Assembly: GCF_003143515.1 (NCBI RefSeq)
Contig: NZ_CP029343.1
Coordinates: 4,650,001-4,714,000, forward strand
Direction of reading: 5' to 3'
DNA from: Massilia oculi
Lineage (GTDB): Bacteria; Pseudomonadota; Gammaproteobacteria; Burkholderiales; Burkholderiaceae_D
DNA: 64,000 nt
The notes under the pieces: model-generated
Databases searched by the model: none
Seen by the model: the letters and a program-made list of their open reading frames with translations, nothing else
Told to the model about the DNA's origin: nothing
Translations under genes and position numbers: made by a program
Shown here: one piece after another, positions 50,599 through 61,922 of the stretch
Layout of the letters: every line of letters starts with the position of its first letter
Position numbering within the stretch: the stretch's first letter is position 1

Positions 50599-51624
50599 AT
50601 GAAACTCGCCACCCTCAAGTCCGGCGGGCGCGACGGCGCCCTGGTCGTCGTCAGCCGCGACCTGGTCACCTGTCAAGCCGTGCCCGACATCGCGCGCACC
50701 ATGCAAGCCGCGCTGGACGACTGGGACGCGGTCGCGCCGCGCCTGCAGCAGGTCTACGACCAGCTCAACGACGGCAACGCCGACGGCGCCGAATCCTTCA
50801 TCGAGCAGGAATGCCATTCGCCGCTGCCGCGCGCCTATCAGTGGGCCGACGGTTCGGCCTACATCAACCACGTCGAGCTGGTGCGCAAGGCGCGCAATGC
50901 CGAAGTGCCGGCCTCGTTCTATACCGATCCGCTGATGTACCAGGGCGGCGGCGATTCCTTCGTCGGGCCGTGCGACCCGATCGCGGCGCTGTCCGAGGAC
51001 TGGGGCATCGACCTCGAGGCCGAGGTGGCGGTGGTCACCGGCGACGTGCCGATGGGGGCCAGCGTCGAGCGCGCCGCGAGCGCGATCCGCCTGGTCATGC
51101 TGGTCAACGACGTCTCGCTGCGCAACCTGATTCCGAACGAACTGGCCAAGGGGTTCGGCTTCTACCAGTCGAAGCCGGCCAGCGCCTTCTCGCCGGTCGC
51201 CGTCACGCCGGACGAGCTGGGCGACGCCTGGCAGGGCAGCAAGCTGCACCTGCCGCTGCTGGTTACGCTCAACGGCAACGCCTTCGGTCGTCCGAACGCC
51301 GGCGAGGACATGACCTTCAGCTTCGCCCAGCTGGTCGCGCATGCGGCCGCCACCCGCGAGCTGTGCGCGGGCAGCATCATCGGTTCGGGCACGGTGTCGA
51401 ACAAGCAGGGCAGCCTGCACGGTTCGAGCGTCGAGAACGGCGGCGTCGGCTATTGCTGCCTGGCCGAGGTGCGCATGTACGAAACCATCGAAGAGGGCAA
51501 GCCGAAGACGCCATTCCTGCGCTTCGGCGACACGGTGCGCATCGAAATGCTGGATGCCGATGGCGCCAGCATCTTCGGCGCCATCGACCAGGAAGTGATG
51601 CGTTATCACGAACGCAGCAAATGA
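50599..51624 (+). CDS. Fumarylacetoacetate hydrolase family protein
   Basis: A 341-residue FAH-fold enzyme: N-terminal FAH_N-like part, then the FAH domain with metal ligands in DLEAEVAVVTGD and NDVSLRNLIP, and a C-terminal GTVSNKQGSLHGSS region typical of the fumarylacetoacetase-like hydrolases. It may hydrolyse fumarylacetoacetate or fumarylpyruvate. The adjacent maiA supports a tyrosine/homogentisate or gentisate route, but no homogentisate or gentisate dioxygenase gene is in this window. Confidence 0.86.
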   Translation: MKLATLKSGGRDGALVVVSRDLVTCQAVPDIARTMQAALDDWDAVAPRLQQVYDQLNDGNADGAESFIEQECHSPLPRAYQWADGSAYINHVELVRKARNAEVPASFYTDPLMYQGGGDSFVGPCDPIAALSEDWGIDLEAEVAVVTGDVPMGASVERAASAIRLVMLVNDVSLRNLIPNELAKGFGFYQSKPASAFSPVAVTPDELGDAWQGSKLHLPLLVTLNGNAFGRPNAGEDMTFSFAQLVAHAAATRELCAGSIIGSGTVSNKQGSLHGSSVENGGVGYCCLAEVRMYETIEEGKPKTPFLRFGDTVRIEMLDADGASIFGAIDQEVMRYHERSK

Positions 51625-51643
51625 GACAGCAAGAGAGGCAGCG

Positions 51644-52288
51644 ATGAAGCTCTATACCTATTTTCGCAGCTCGGCCGCGTACCGGGTGCGCATTGCGCTC
51701 AATCTGAAGGGGCTAGCCTACGATGCGGTGCCGGTGCACCTGCTCACGGACGGCGGCCAGCACCTGCAGGACGACTACCGCAAGATCAATCCGAGCGGGC
51801 TGGTGCCGTCGTTCCAGGACGACCGCATCACGCTGACCCAGTCGATGGCGATCATCGAATACCTCGAAGAGCTCCATCCCGAGCCGCCGCTGTTGCCGAG
51901 GGATGCGCCGGGCCGGGGCAGGGTGCGCGAGCTGGCCCAGATCATCGGCTGCGACATCCATCCCATCAACAACCTGCGCGTGCTGAACTACCTGGTCAAG
52001 CACATGGGGCTGTCGGACCAGGCCAAGACCGAGTGGTACCGCCACTGGATCATCGAGGGCTTCCAGTCGCTCGAGGCGCACCTGGCGCGCGATCCGGGCG
52101 CCGGACCGTTCTGCCATGGCGACCATCCGACCATCGCCGACTGCTATCTGGTGCCGCAGGTCTTCAATGCCCAGCGCTTCAATATCGACGTCTCGGCCTA
52201 TCCGAACATCGACCGCATCAACTCGCTGTGCATCGAGCTGCCGGCGTTCAGGGCGGCGCATCCGTCGCACCAGCCGGATACCGAGTAA
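51644..52288 (+). CDS. maiA: Maleylacetoacetate isomerase
   Basis: Zeta-class glutathione transferase of 214 residues. The active-site SSAAYRVRIALNLKG motif is at the N-terminus (YTYFRSSAAYRVR), followed by the NPSGLVPSFQDDRITLTQSMAIIEYLEE glutathione-binding part and the C-terminal helical domain. It isomerises maleylacetoacetate (or maleylpyruvate) to the fumaryl form for the upstream hydrolase. 19-base gap, AGAGAGGCAGCG ribosome region. Confidence 0.92.
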   Translation: MKLYTYFRSSAAYRVRIALNLKGLAYDAVPVHLLTDGGQHLQDDYRKINPSGLVPSFQDDRITLTQSMAIIEYLEELHPEPPLLPRDAPGRGRVRELAQIIGCDIHPINNLRVLNYLVKHMGLSDQAKTEWYRHWIIEGFQSLEAHLARDPGAGPFCHGDHPTIADCYLVPQVFNAQRFNIDVSAYPNIDRINSLCIELPAFRAAHPSHQPDTE

Positions 52289-52708
52289 ATCGTGCCGGGC
52301 AGCCACGCTGCCCGGTATCGGCTCCGCGCAGCACATCCTCGCATTTCCCTCCGCCGGATAAGCATGACATTCCGAATTGTCGACATTCGGGATCGCCAGT
52401 TCATTTAATAAACGCGCTAAACAAGGAATTAGTTTTTACTAAACTAGTGCGATGATTCTGCCCGAACTTTATTAATCGGTTCTCGATCACAGTAATGATT
52501 TCTATGGAGAATAATTAAATTTCCAATAGTAAATTTGCTACATAATTATGACAATTTAGTGTCGTTACGCCATAGACCGAGAAATATGGCGGCCCTAGAA
52601 TCACTCATCCATTTCCCCTGCATTATTTCAGCGTGTTTTAAATCGATTCCGGTTTTGGCTGGAAGGGGTGGATATTCGCCTTTTTTTTAATATTCATAAG
52701 GGAAGATC
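52289..52708. other. AT-rich gene-free leader of a PEP-CTERM gene
   Basis: 420 bases with no supported ORF. From about 52430 the composition is strikingly AT-rich compared with the flanking genes, and an eight- to nine-T run and GGAAGATC ribosome region lie just before the ATG at 52709. A short GACA-N6-TGTC repeat (52550s) is present. The function of this leader is not known; it may be a long regulated 5' region. Confidence 0.6.
52295..52315 (+). terminator. Hairpin after maiA
   Basis: A perfect 9-bp stem CCGGGCAGC/GCTGCCCGG with a CAC loop six bases after the maiA stop. No T run follows, so it may be Rho-assisted or serve for mRNA stability. Confidence 0.45.
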
Positions 52709-53476
52709 ATGACCTTGCATAAATTAATGTTTGTGTTGGCGCTTTCTCTGGCGGCGACCGTCGTCAAGGCCGCACCGGCCACGTCATTCGTCGACTTTTC
52801 CAACGGCGCCCAAGGATGGGAAGGGTCGCAGCCCGCCAATGGCGTGGGCGGGTCATGGATCGACACCACCCTGGGCAATGGCGCTCCCGCCCTGCACACG
52901 GTGATGGAAAACTTCGGCATCGGTTTCAGCAACCGCAGCGAAAATTACGTGGGGGATTATTCGAAGCTCGGCAGCGTGACCATCGGCCTGGACATCATCG
53001 CCAATTCGATCAGCTATGTCGGCCAGCAGGTGTCGCGCAACCTGGTCGTCGAATTGCGTGATTACGACAATACGCCGGCAGGCATGCCTTATACCAGCGT
53101 CTGGTTCGACCTGGGCGTCATCGATGCCACGCTCGGCTGGCAGCACCTGTCGGTGACGATCGAAGATACCACCATGGCGGCCCTGCCGGCCGGCTGGGGC
53201 GGATACGGTACGACCGATGACGCCCAGGGCCCGGGTCTCCCGCCCGGCCGCACCTTCGCCGACGTGCTGTCCAGCGTGGACGAACTGGTCTTCTCGACGC
53301 TCGTTCCCGGCTGGTTCTACGGCTTCACCGACTTCGATATCGCGATCGACAATATCTCGGTCAGCGCCGGGGTGGCCGAGGTGCCGGAACCGTCGAGCGT
53401 CGCGCTGATGTTTGGCGGTCTCGGCATGCTGGGCTGGATGGCGCGCCGCCGCTCGCGGCATACTCCGATGGCCTGA
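52709..53476 (+). CDS. PEP-CTERM sorting-domain secreted protein
   Basis: A 255-residue exported protein: signal peptide (MTLHKLMFVLALSLAATVVKA), a beta-sandwich-like body (FVDFSNGAQGWEGSQPANG; DFDIAIDNISVSAGVAE) and a C-terminal PEP-CTERM signal (VPEPSSVALMFGGLGMLGWMARRRSRH). It resembles laminin-G/choice-of-anchor style surface proteins. Exosortase is not encoded here. Its AT-rich leader differs from the genome background. Confidence 0.87.
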   Translation: MTLHKLMFVLALSLAATVVKAAPATSFVDFSNGAQGWEGSQPANGVGGSWIDTTLGNGAPALHTVMENFGIGFSNRSENYVGDYSKLGSVTIGLDIIANSISYVGQQVSRNLVVELRDYDNTPAGMPYTSVWFDLGVIDATLGWQHLSVTIEDTTMAALPAGWGGYGTTDDAQGPGLPPGRTFADVLSSVDELVFSTLVPGWFYGFTDFDIAIDNISVSAGVAEVPEPSSVALMFGGLGMLGWMARRRSRHTPMA

Positions 53477-53554
53477 TCGACAGCCAGCAACAGGCTGGCG
53501 AACCGGATCGACGGGGCGGGATACAATCCGGCCTCGTCTTTTTACCGGTACGCC

Positions 53555-54358
53555 ATGAACTCTACCGCCGCCCGTACGCCTTCCGCGCGCATTCCCACCC
53601 CGCTTCCCGCTCCGATCCTGCAAGCCCTCGACCTGGCCGACGCCTCCTGGCGCCCCGTCCTCGAAGCCGGCCTCGAGGCCGTCGCCCGCGCCAATCCCGG
53701 CTACCTGCCGGCGCTCGCCGTCGACGACTACCTGCCCACCGAGCATCGCCTGTTCGCCGCCTTCGCCCAGCCGCTGGACAAGGTGCGCTACGTCCTGGTG
53801 GGCGAGGGCCCATACCCGCGGGCGGCCAGCGCCACCGGCGTCTGCTTCATGGATGGCGCGGTAGGAGAATTGTGGAGCGAGAGCGGCCTGTCCAAGACGG
53901 TCAACCGCGCGACCTCGCTGCGCAACTTCATGAAGATGCTGCTGGTGGCGAGCGGCCAGTTGCAGCCTGGTGCGACCGGCGGCGCGGCGCTGGCGCCGAT
54001 CGCGCTGGCGGCGCGTGGCGACGGCTCGATCCAGACCCTGGCCGAGTTGCAGGACAACCTCACCAGCCACGGCTTCCTGTTGCTGAATGCGGCGCTGGTG
54101 TTCCGCAAGCACGTCGCGCCGGCGATCGATGCGCGGGCCTGGCTGCCGTTCCTGCAAACGGTGCTGGCGGCGCTGGCCGACCGGCCGCAACCGCCGACGC
54201 TGGTCCTGTGGGGTAAGATCGCCGAGCAGCTGAAGAAGCTCCCCGAGACGGCCGCCTTCCCGCAGGCGCTGGCAGAGCATCCCTACAATCTGAGCTTCAT
54301 CGGGCATGCCGGGATGCAACAGCTGTTCGGTCCGATGGAGTTGTTGCGCAAGCGATAA
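53555..54358 (+). CDS. Uracil-DNA glycosylase-like protein lacking the catalytic Asp
   Basis: A 267-residue protein with the UDG superfamily fold. The family-1 active-site region aligns as VLVGEGPYPRA (residues 80-90), where UNG has GQDPYH; the catalytic Asp is Gly85 and the His is Pro88. LLLNAALVFRKH corresponds to the LLLN strand of UNG. The HPSPLS loop is replaced by EHPYNLSF. It could bind DNA without glycosylase activity or use another mechanism. Alone between the PEP-CTERM gene and the isc operon. Confidence 0.78.
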   Translation: MNSTAARTPSARIPTPLPAPILQALDLADASWRPVLEAGLEAVARANPGYLPALAVDDYLPTEHRLFAAFAQPLDKVRYVLVGEGPYPRAASATGVCFMDGAVGELWSESGLSKTVNRATSLRNFMKMLLVASGQLQPGATGGAALAPIALAARGDGSIQTLAELQDNLTSHGFLLLNAALVFRKHVAPAIDARAWLPFLQTVLAALADRPQPPTLVLWGKIAEQLKKLPETAAFPQALAEHPYNLSFIGHAGMQQLFGPMELLRKR

Positions 54359-54445
54359 CGGCCAGCGTTGCGGCGTTATCCGGGAGGAAGAGGGGGCGGG
54401 AGGCCCATTTTGAGGGCCTTCGAGACAAGATGTCCGCGATTTGCT

Positions 54446-54470
54446 ATACTTGACTAAATCGTTCAACTAA
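54446..54470. promoter_or_regulatory. Type 1 IscR-binding site upstream of iscR
   Basis: A 25-base stretch starting ATACTTGACTAAATC and ending TTCAACTAA matches 22 of 25 positions of the E. coli type 1 IscR consensus (ATASYYGACTRWWW...). It lies 88 bases before the iscR start and includes TTGACT, a possible -35 element, so 2Fe-2S IscR would repress its own operon. Confidence 0.75.
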
Positions 54471-54558
54471 TCGGGTTTTTAGCCTGGTCCGCGAGAGAAG
54501 TGGCGGCAGGACGAGCTAGTTGGACAAGAGGAATATTTTAACATTAACCGGGGTTGTA

Positions 54559-55035
54559 ATGCGTCTGACCACCAAAGGCCGTTTTGCTGTTACCGCGATG
54601 ATCGATCTTGCCATGCGTCAAGGCAATGGTCCGGTCACGCTGTCGGGCATCAGCCAGCGCCAGGCCATTTCGCTGTCCTACCTGGAGCAGCTGTTCGGCA
54701 AGCTGCGCCGCCACGAGATCGTCGAATCGATCCGCGGCCCGGGTGGCGGCTACAGCCTGGCCCGTCCGGCGGGCAAGGTGACGGTGGCCGACATCATCAT
54801 CGCCGTCGACGAGCCGCTGGATGCGACCCAGTGCGGTGGCAAAGAAAATTGCCATGGCGCCCATACCGATGGCGCCCGCTGCATGACCCACGAATTGTGG
54901 ACCACGCTGAACGAAAAAATGGTCGACTACCTCGATTCGGTATCGCTGCAAGACCTGGTCGACCAGCAGCGGCAAAAGGAACAGAACGTCGTGCACGTGC
55001 ACCGTGGCGCCCCCGCCGCCGTCGGAACAAACTGA
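54559..55035 (+). CDS. iscR: Fe-S cluster regulator IscR
   Basis: Rrf2-family 2Fe-2S regulator of 158 residues that represses the isc operon when holding a cluster. The start [18 protein letters not shown] is normal. Cluster ligands are in [27 protein letters not shown]. The spacer between the second and third cysteines is nine residues here, while E. coli IscR has five; the ligand His in CMTHELW is kept. First gene of the operon, 20 bases before iscS. Confidence 0.95.
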   Translation: MRLTTKGRFAVTAMIDLAMRQGNGPVTLSGISQRQAISLSYLEQLFGKLRRHEIVESIRGPGGGYSLARPAGKVTVADIIIAVDEPLDATQCGGKENCHGAHTDGARCMTHELWTTLNEKMVDYLDSVSLQDLVDQQRQKEQNVVHVHRGAPAAVGTN

Positions 55036-55054
55036 AGCTTACTGGAGTGAATTG

Positions 55055-56311
55055 ATGAACGCGCCTTTGGACAAGAAAACCGAGCAGAGCTTCGCGACTG
55101 CGCCCCATTTCCCGATCTACCTGGACTACTCGGCCACCACGCCGGTCGATCCACGCGTCGCGGACGCCATGATCCCGTTCCTGCGCGAGCAGTTCGGCAA
55201 TCCGGCCTCGCGCAGCCACGCCTATGGCTGGAGTGCCGAAGCCGCGGTCGAAGAGGCGCGCCAGAACGTCGCGAACATGGTCGGCGCCGATCCGCGCGAG
55301 ATCATCTGGACCTCGGGCGCGACCGAGAGCAACAACCTGGCGCTCAAGGGCGCGGCCCAGTTCTACAAGACCAAGGGCAAGCACATCATCACGGTCAAGA
55401 CCGAGCACAAATCGGTGCTCGACACCGTGCGTGAACTCGAGCGCGTCGGCTTCGACGCCACCTATCTCGAGCCGCAAGACAACGGCCTGATCACCGTGGC
55501 GCAGCTCGAAGCCGCGCTGCGTCCGGACACCATCCTGGTCTCGGTCATGCTGGTCAATAACGAGATCGGCGTGGTCCAGCCGATCGAAGAGCTGGCCGCG
55601 TTGTGCCGCTCGAAAGGCATCATCTTCCACTGCGACGCCGCGCAGGCCGTCGGCAAGGTGGTCATCGACCTCGAAAAATCGAAGGTCGACCTGATGACCT
55701 TCACCGCGCACAAGGTCTATGGCCCGAAAGGCGTCGGCGCCCTGTACGTGCGCCGCAAGCCACGCGTGCGCCTCGAAGCGCAGATGCACGGCGGCGGCCA
55801 CGAGCGCGGCCTGCGTTCGGGCACCCTGCCGACCCACCAGCTGGTGGGGATGGGCGAAGCGTTCCGCATCGCCAAGGAAGAGATGGAGAGCGAACTGGTC
55901 AAGGTGCGTGCGCTGCGCGACCGCCTGGCCAAGGGCCTGCTCGAGATCGAAGAAGTCTATATCAACGGCGACATGGACCACCGCGTGCCGCACAACCTGA
56001 ACGTCTCGTTCAACTATGTCGAAGGCGAGTCGCTGATCATGGCGGTCAAGGACATCGCCGTGTCGTCCGGTTCGGCCTGCACCTCGGCCAGCCTGGAACC
56101 ATCGTACGTGCTGCGCGCCCTGGGCCGCAGCGACGAACTGGCGCACAGCTCGATCCGCTTCACCATCGGCCGCTTCACGACCGAGGAAGAGATCGACTTC
56201 GCCGTCAACCTGCTGAAAGCGAAGGTTGGCAAATTGCGCGAACTGTCGCCGCTGTGGGACATGTTCAAGGAAGGGATCGACCTGAACTCGATCCAATGGG
56301 CAGCCCACTAA
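55055..56311 (+). CDS. iscS: Cysteine desulfurase IscS
   Basis: PLP enzyme of 418 residues that supplies sulfur for Fe-S clusters and tRNA thiolation. The PLP Lys is in [15 protein letters not shown] and the catalytic Cys in [13 protein letters not shown]. The start at 55055 gives a 15-20 residue leader before [15 protein letters not shown], about the usual for betaproteobacteria. Confidence 0.97.
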   Translation: MNAPLDKKTEQSFATAPHFPIYLDYSATTPVDPRVADAMIPFLREQFGNPASRSHAYGWSAEAAVEEARQNVANMVGADPREIIWTSGATESNNLALKGAAQFYKTKGKHIITVKTEHKSVLDTVRELERVGFDATYLEPQDNGLITVAQLEAALRPDTILVSVMLVNNEIGVVQPIEELAALCRSKGIIFHCDAAQAVGKVVIDLEKSKVDLMTFTAHKVYGPKGVGALYVRRKPRVRLEAQMHGGGHERGLRSGTLPTHQLVGMGEAFRIAKEEMESELVKVRALRDRLAKGLLEIEEVYINGDMDHRVPHNLNVSFNYVEGESLIMAVKDIAVSSGSACTSASLEPSYVLRALGRSDELAHSSIRFTIGRFTTEEEIDFAVNLLKAKVGKLRELSPLWDMFKEGIDLNSIQWAAH

Positions 56312-56333
56312 ATCAAGATTAAGGAGCATCACC

Positions 56334-56726
56334 ATGGCATATTCGGACAAAGTACTCGACCACTACGAAAACCCGCGCAACGTCGGCGCCTTCGACAAGG
56401 GCGACGATGCAGTCGGCACCGGCATGGTCGGCGCGCCGGCCTGCGGCGACGTCATGAAACTGCAGATCAAGGTCAACGACCAGGGCCTGATCGAAGACGC
56501 CAAGTTCAAGACCTATGGCTGCGGTTCGGCCATCGCCTCGAGCTCGCTGATCACTGAATGGGTGAAGGGCAAGAGCCTGGACGAGGCGCTGGCGATCAAG
56601 AACACGCAGATCGCTGAAGAACTGGCCCTGCCGCCGGTCAAGATTCACTGCTCGATCCTGGCCGAAGACGCGATCAAGGCCGCCGTCGCCGACTACAAGG
56701 CGAAGCACGAGAAGGCAGCAGCGTAA
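56334..56726 (+). CDS. iscU: Fe-S cluster scaffold IscU
   Basis: A 130-residue scaffold on which 2Fe-2S clusters are built. The three ligand cysteines are present: GAPACGDVMKLQI, YGCGSAIASSS and IHCSILAEDA. The LPPVKIHC segment is the HscA-binding motif. Confidence 0.98.
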   Translation: MAYSDKVLDHYENPRNVGAFDKGDDAVGTGMVGAPACGDVMKLQIKVNDQGLIEDAKFKTYGCGSAIASSSLITEWVKGKSLDEALAIKNTQIAEELALPPVKIHCSILAEDAIKAAVADYKAKHEKAAA

Positions 56727-56756
56727 TTTTTTAGTAGAACAGAGCTGGAGAAGCAC

Positions 56757-57080
56757 ATGGCAATCACCCTGACCGAAAAAGCCGCGAAGCACGTCAACCG
56801 TTACCTCGAACGCCGGGGCAAGGGCGTCGGCTTGCGCTTCGGTGTGCGCACCACCGGCTGCTCCGGCCTGGCCTACAAGCTCGAGTACGTCGACGAGAGC
56901 GCCGCCGAAGACGCGGTGTTCGAGTCGCACGGCGTCAAGGTCTTCGTCGACCCGAAAAGCCTGGCCTACATCGACGGCACCGAGCTCGATTTCGCCCGCG
57001 AAGGGCTCAATGAGGGCTTCCGCTTCAACAACCCGAACGTCAAGGACAACTGCGGCTGCGGCGAGAGCTTCCGTATCTAA
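56757..57080 (+). CDS. iscA: Fe-S assembly protein IscA
   Basis: A-type carrier of 107 residues with the three conserved cysteines: [14 protein letters not shown] and the CGCGESF tail. It helps 4Fe-4S maturation. Confidence 0.97.
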   Translation: MAITLTEKAAKHVNRYLERRGKGVGLRFGVRTTGCSGLAYKLEYVDESAAEDAVFESHGVKVFVDPKSLAYIDGTELDFAREGLNEGFRFNNPNVKDNCGCGESFRI

Positions 57081-57083
57081 GCG

Positions 57084-57599
57084 ATGCAGAATCACTTCGA
57101 CCTGTTCCAGCTGCCGGCCCGTTTCGAGGTCGACCAGGATGCCCTCGACGCCGCCTACCGCGAAGTCCAGGGCCGCGTCCACCCTGACCGCTTCGTCAAT
57201 GCCACCGACGCCGAGAAGCGCGTTGCGATGCAGTGGGCGACCCGCGCCAACGAGGCCTATCAAACGCTGCGCAACCCACAGAAGCGCGCGCAATACCTGT
57301 GCGAACTGAACGGCGTCGACCTGCAGACCGAGTCGAACACGGCCATGCCGCCAAGCTTCCTGATGCAGCAGATGGAATGGCGCGAGGAGCTCGAAGACGC
57401 GCGCGCGGCCAAGGACGCCATCGCGCTCGACCGCCTGGAAGCGCAGCTGCGCACCGAGCGCAAGAGCATGCTGGCCGCCGTTGCAAGCCAGCTGGACGCG
57501 GGCGACTTCAGCGGCGCCGCGCAAGGCGTGCGCGGCCTGATGTTCCTCGATAAATTCGGCGACGAAGTGCAGTACGCCTTCGAAGCGATCGACGCCTGA
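57084..57599 (+). CDS. hscB: Co-chaperone HscB
   Basis: J-domain co-chaperone of 171 residues that brings IscU to HscA. The J-domain motif HPDRF is at [28 protein letters not shown]. The C-terminal helical IscU-binding domain follows. It starts three bases after iscA. Confidence 0.95.
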   Translation: MQNHFDLFQLPARFEVDQDALDAAYREVQGRVHPDRFVNATDAEKRVAMQWATRANEAYQTLRNPQKRAQYLCELNGVDLQTESNTAMPPSFLMQQMEWREELEDARAAKDAIALDRLEAQLRTERKSMLAAVASQLDAGDFSGAAQGVRGLMFLDKFGDEVQYAFEAIDA

Positions 57600-57673
57600 T
57601 CCGCTGCGGATCGCTGGTCGGACGGTCCACCGTTCGGCTCCCGGCGCAGAAAAACAATATTGGTAACACGACT

Positions 57674-59563
<1,890 letters not shown>

Positions 59564-59640
59564 ATCTCCCCCAACGGCTTGAATACGCAATATGAAGAAC
59601 AACGGATAATCGAATTATCCAACCAACCGAGGTAAACCAA

Positions 59641-59982
59641 GTGCCACAAATCGTCATCCTCCCACACCCGGTGTTCTGCCCGGACGGCGCCGTGCTCGAA
59701 GCGCCAAGCGGCAAGTCGGTCTGCGACGTCCTGCTCGACAACGACATCGAGATCGAGCACGCCTGCGACCGCGTCTGCGCCTGCACCACCTGCCACGTGA
59801 TCGTGCGCGAAGGCTTCGAATCGCTGAACGAGCAGGAAGAGAAGGAAGAAGACATGCTCGACAAGGCCTGGGGCCTGGAGCCGAATTCGCGCCTGTCGTG
59901 CCAGGCGATCGTCGCGGACGAAGACCTGGTGGTCGAGATCCCGAAATACACGATCAACCACGCCGCCGAAAAGAACCACTGA
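59641..59982 (+). CDS. fdx: ISC-type 2Fe-2S ferredoxin
   Basis: A 113-residue adrenodoxin-type ferredoxin that gives electrons for cluster assembly. The cysteine ligands are in HACDRVCACTTCHVIV and a later Cys in RLSCQAIV. Start is GTG at 59641. The usual iscX gene is not seen after it; the next gene starts seven bases after the fdx stop. Confidence 0.95.
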   Translation: MPQIVILPHPVFCPDGAVLEAPSGKSVCDVLLDNDIEIEHACDRVCACTTCHVIVREGFESLNEQEEKEEDMLDKAWGLEPNSRLSCQAIVADEDLVVEIPKYTINHAAEKNH

Positions 59983-59989
59983 GCCGTCC

Positions 59990-60883
59990 ATGAAGCGTCT
60001 TGAGCAAGCCCGGAAAATCCCGGCACCCCAGGAACTGCCGCCGGAGGTCCGTCCCGGCCAGTCGATCGAGCTGCTCAAGGAGCTGCACATCCTGACCCGC
60101 GACGGCAAGTTGAACCAGGACAGCCGCCGCAAGCTCAAGCAGGTCTACCACCTGGTCAACTTCATCGAGCCGCTGCTGCGCGACGTCAAGGACCGCAGTG
60201 ACAACCCCTCGGGCAACGTTTCGCTGGTCGACCACGGCGCCGGCAAGTCCTACCTCGGCTTCATCCTGTACGACCTGTTCGTCAAGGGGCAGGAGCAAGG
60301 CTCCCACATCTACGGCATCGAGACCCGCGAAGAGCTGGTCAGCAAATCGACCGCGCTGGCCGCGCGCCTTGGTTTCGATGGGATGTCGTTTTTGCCGCTG
60401 TCGGTCGCCGAGTCGACCACCTCGACCGCGCTGCCCGAGACGATCGACATCGTCACCGCGCTGCACGCCTGTAATACCGCTACCGACGACGCCATCGACT
60501 TCGCCCTCAAGAAGAAGGCGAAACACATGGTGCTGGTGCCGTGCTGCCAGGCCGAAGTCGCGTCCGTGCTGCGCAAGAACAAGGGCAAGGACATCAAGCG
60601 CAGCGCGCTGACCGAGATCTGGCGCCATCCGATCCACACCCGCGAATTCGGCAGCCAGATCACCAATGTGCTGCGCTGCCTGCAGCTCGAGGCCCACGGC
60701 TACCAGGTCACGGTCACCGAACTGGTGGGCTGGGAACACTCGATGAAGAACGAGCTGATCGTCGCCACCTACAAGAACCTGCCGCGCCGCCGGCCGAGCG
60801 AACGCCTGCACGAAGTGCTGCACGAGATCGGCCTTGAAGAAATGAAGAGCCGTTTTTACACCCAGGCCGAGTCCACGGAATAA
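59990..60883 (+). CDS. Class I SAM-dependent methyltransferase-like protein
   Basis: A 297-residue protein with a Rossmann-type SAM motif (VSLVDHGAGKSYLGFILYDLF) and a later LVPCCQAEVASVLRKNKG containing a CC pair. It resembles putative methyltransferases with an N-terminal helical part; substrate unknown. It has replaced iscX at the end of the isc operon and sits seven bases after fdx. Confidence 0.78.
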   Translation: MKRLEQARKIPAPQELPPEVRPGQSIELLKELHILTRDGKLNQDSRRKLKQVYHLVNFIEPLLRDVKDRSDNPSGNVSLVDHGAGKSYLGFILYDLFVKGQEQGSHIYGIETREELVSKSTALAARLGFDGMSFLPLSVAESTTSTALPETIDIVTALHACNTATDDAIDFALKKKAKHMVLVPCCQAEVASVLRKNKGKDIKRSALTEIWRHPIHTREFGSQITNVLRCLQLEAHGYQVTVTELVGWEHSMKNELIVATYKNLPRRRPSERLHEVLHEIGLEEMKSRFYTQAESTE

Positions 60884-60887
60884 GAAG

Positions 60888-61922
60888 ATGAGCCAAGACC
60901 AACAGCGCTGGATCGACCTGCGCAGCGACACCGTCACCCAGCCGAGCGCAGCGATGCGCGCCACCATGGTGGCCGCCCCGGTCGGCGACGATGTCTACGG
61001 CGACGACCCGACCGTCAACCGCCTGCAGGACTACGCGGCCGAGCTGTTCGGCTTCGAAGCGGGCATGTTCGCCCCGAGCGGCACCCAGACGAACCTGATC
61101 GCCCTGATGACCCATTGCGGCCGCGGCGACGAATACCTGGTCGGCCAGGAAGCGCACACCTACAAGTACGAAGGCGGCGGCGCCGCGGTGCTGGGCAGCA
61201 TCCAGCCGCAGCCGATCGCGAACCAGCCGGACGGCAGCATCGCCCTGGCCGATATCGAGGCCTATATCAAGCCGGACGATATGCACTTCGCCCGCACCCG
61301 GCTGCTGGCGCTGGAAAACACCATCGGTGGCCGCGTGCTGAGCCAGGAGTACATCGCCGCCGCGACCACGCTCGCCCACGACAAGGGCCTGGCGACCCAC
61401 CTCGATGGCGCGCGCATCTGCAACGCCGCCGTCAAGCAGTCCATCAGCCTGGTTGACGCGGTCAAAGGTTTCGATACCGTGTCGGTGTGCCTGTCCAAGG
61501 GCCTCGGCGCGCCGGTCGGTTCGGTCCTGCTGGGACCGAGATCCTTCATCGAGCAGGGCAAGCGCTGGCGCAAGATGCTGGGCGGCGGGATGCGCCAGGC
61601 CGGCGTGATCGCCGCCGCGGCCCACTATGCGCTGGAGCACAACGTCGCGCTGCTCGCCAACGACCACGACAATGCGGCCGAACTGGCGCAGGGCCTGGCG
61701 AAAATCGAGCAGCTGAAGGTCGGCATGCCGCAAACGAACATCTTCTGGATGGACGTGCCGGCAGCCGCCTGTGCACCGCTGCGCCAGGCGCTCGAGCGCG
61801 CCGGCATCCGCGCCACGGTCGGCCCGAAAATGCGCCTGGTGACCCACCTCGACATCTCGAACGCCGACGTCAAGCGCACGGTCGAGGTGTTCACGGCCTT
61901 CTTTGCGGATTGGCGCGTATGA
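60888..61922 (+). CDS. ltaE: Low-specificity L-threonine aldolase
   Basis: PLP enzyme of 344 residues that cleaves threonine or allo-threonine to glycine and acetaldehyde. The SDTVTQPSAAMRATMVAAPVGDDVYGDDPTVNRL start and the PLP Lys in VSVCLSKGLGAPVGSVLLG are characteristic. It starts five bases after the methyltransferase gene and overlaps the next gene by four bases (ATGA). Confidence 0.94.
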   Translation: MSQDQQRWIDLRSDTVTQPSAAMRATMVAAPVGDDVYGDDPTVNRLQDYAAELFGFEAGMFAPSGTQTNLIALMTHCGRGDEYLVGQEAHTYKYEGGGAAVLGSIQPQPIANQPDGSIALADIEAYIKPDDMHFARTRLLALENTIGGRVLSQEYIAAATTLAHDKGLATHLDGARICNAAVKQSISLVDAVKGFDTVSVCLSKGLGAPVGSVLLGPRSFIEQGKRWRKMLGGGMRQAGVIAAAAHYALEHNVALLANDHDNAAELAQGLAKIEQLKVGMPQTNIFWMDVPAAACAPLRQALERAGIRATVGPKMRLVTHLDISNADVKRTVEVFTAFFADWRV

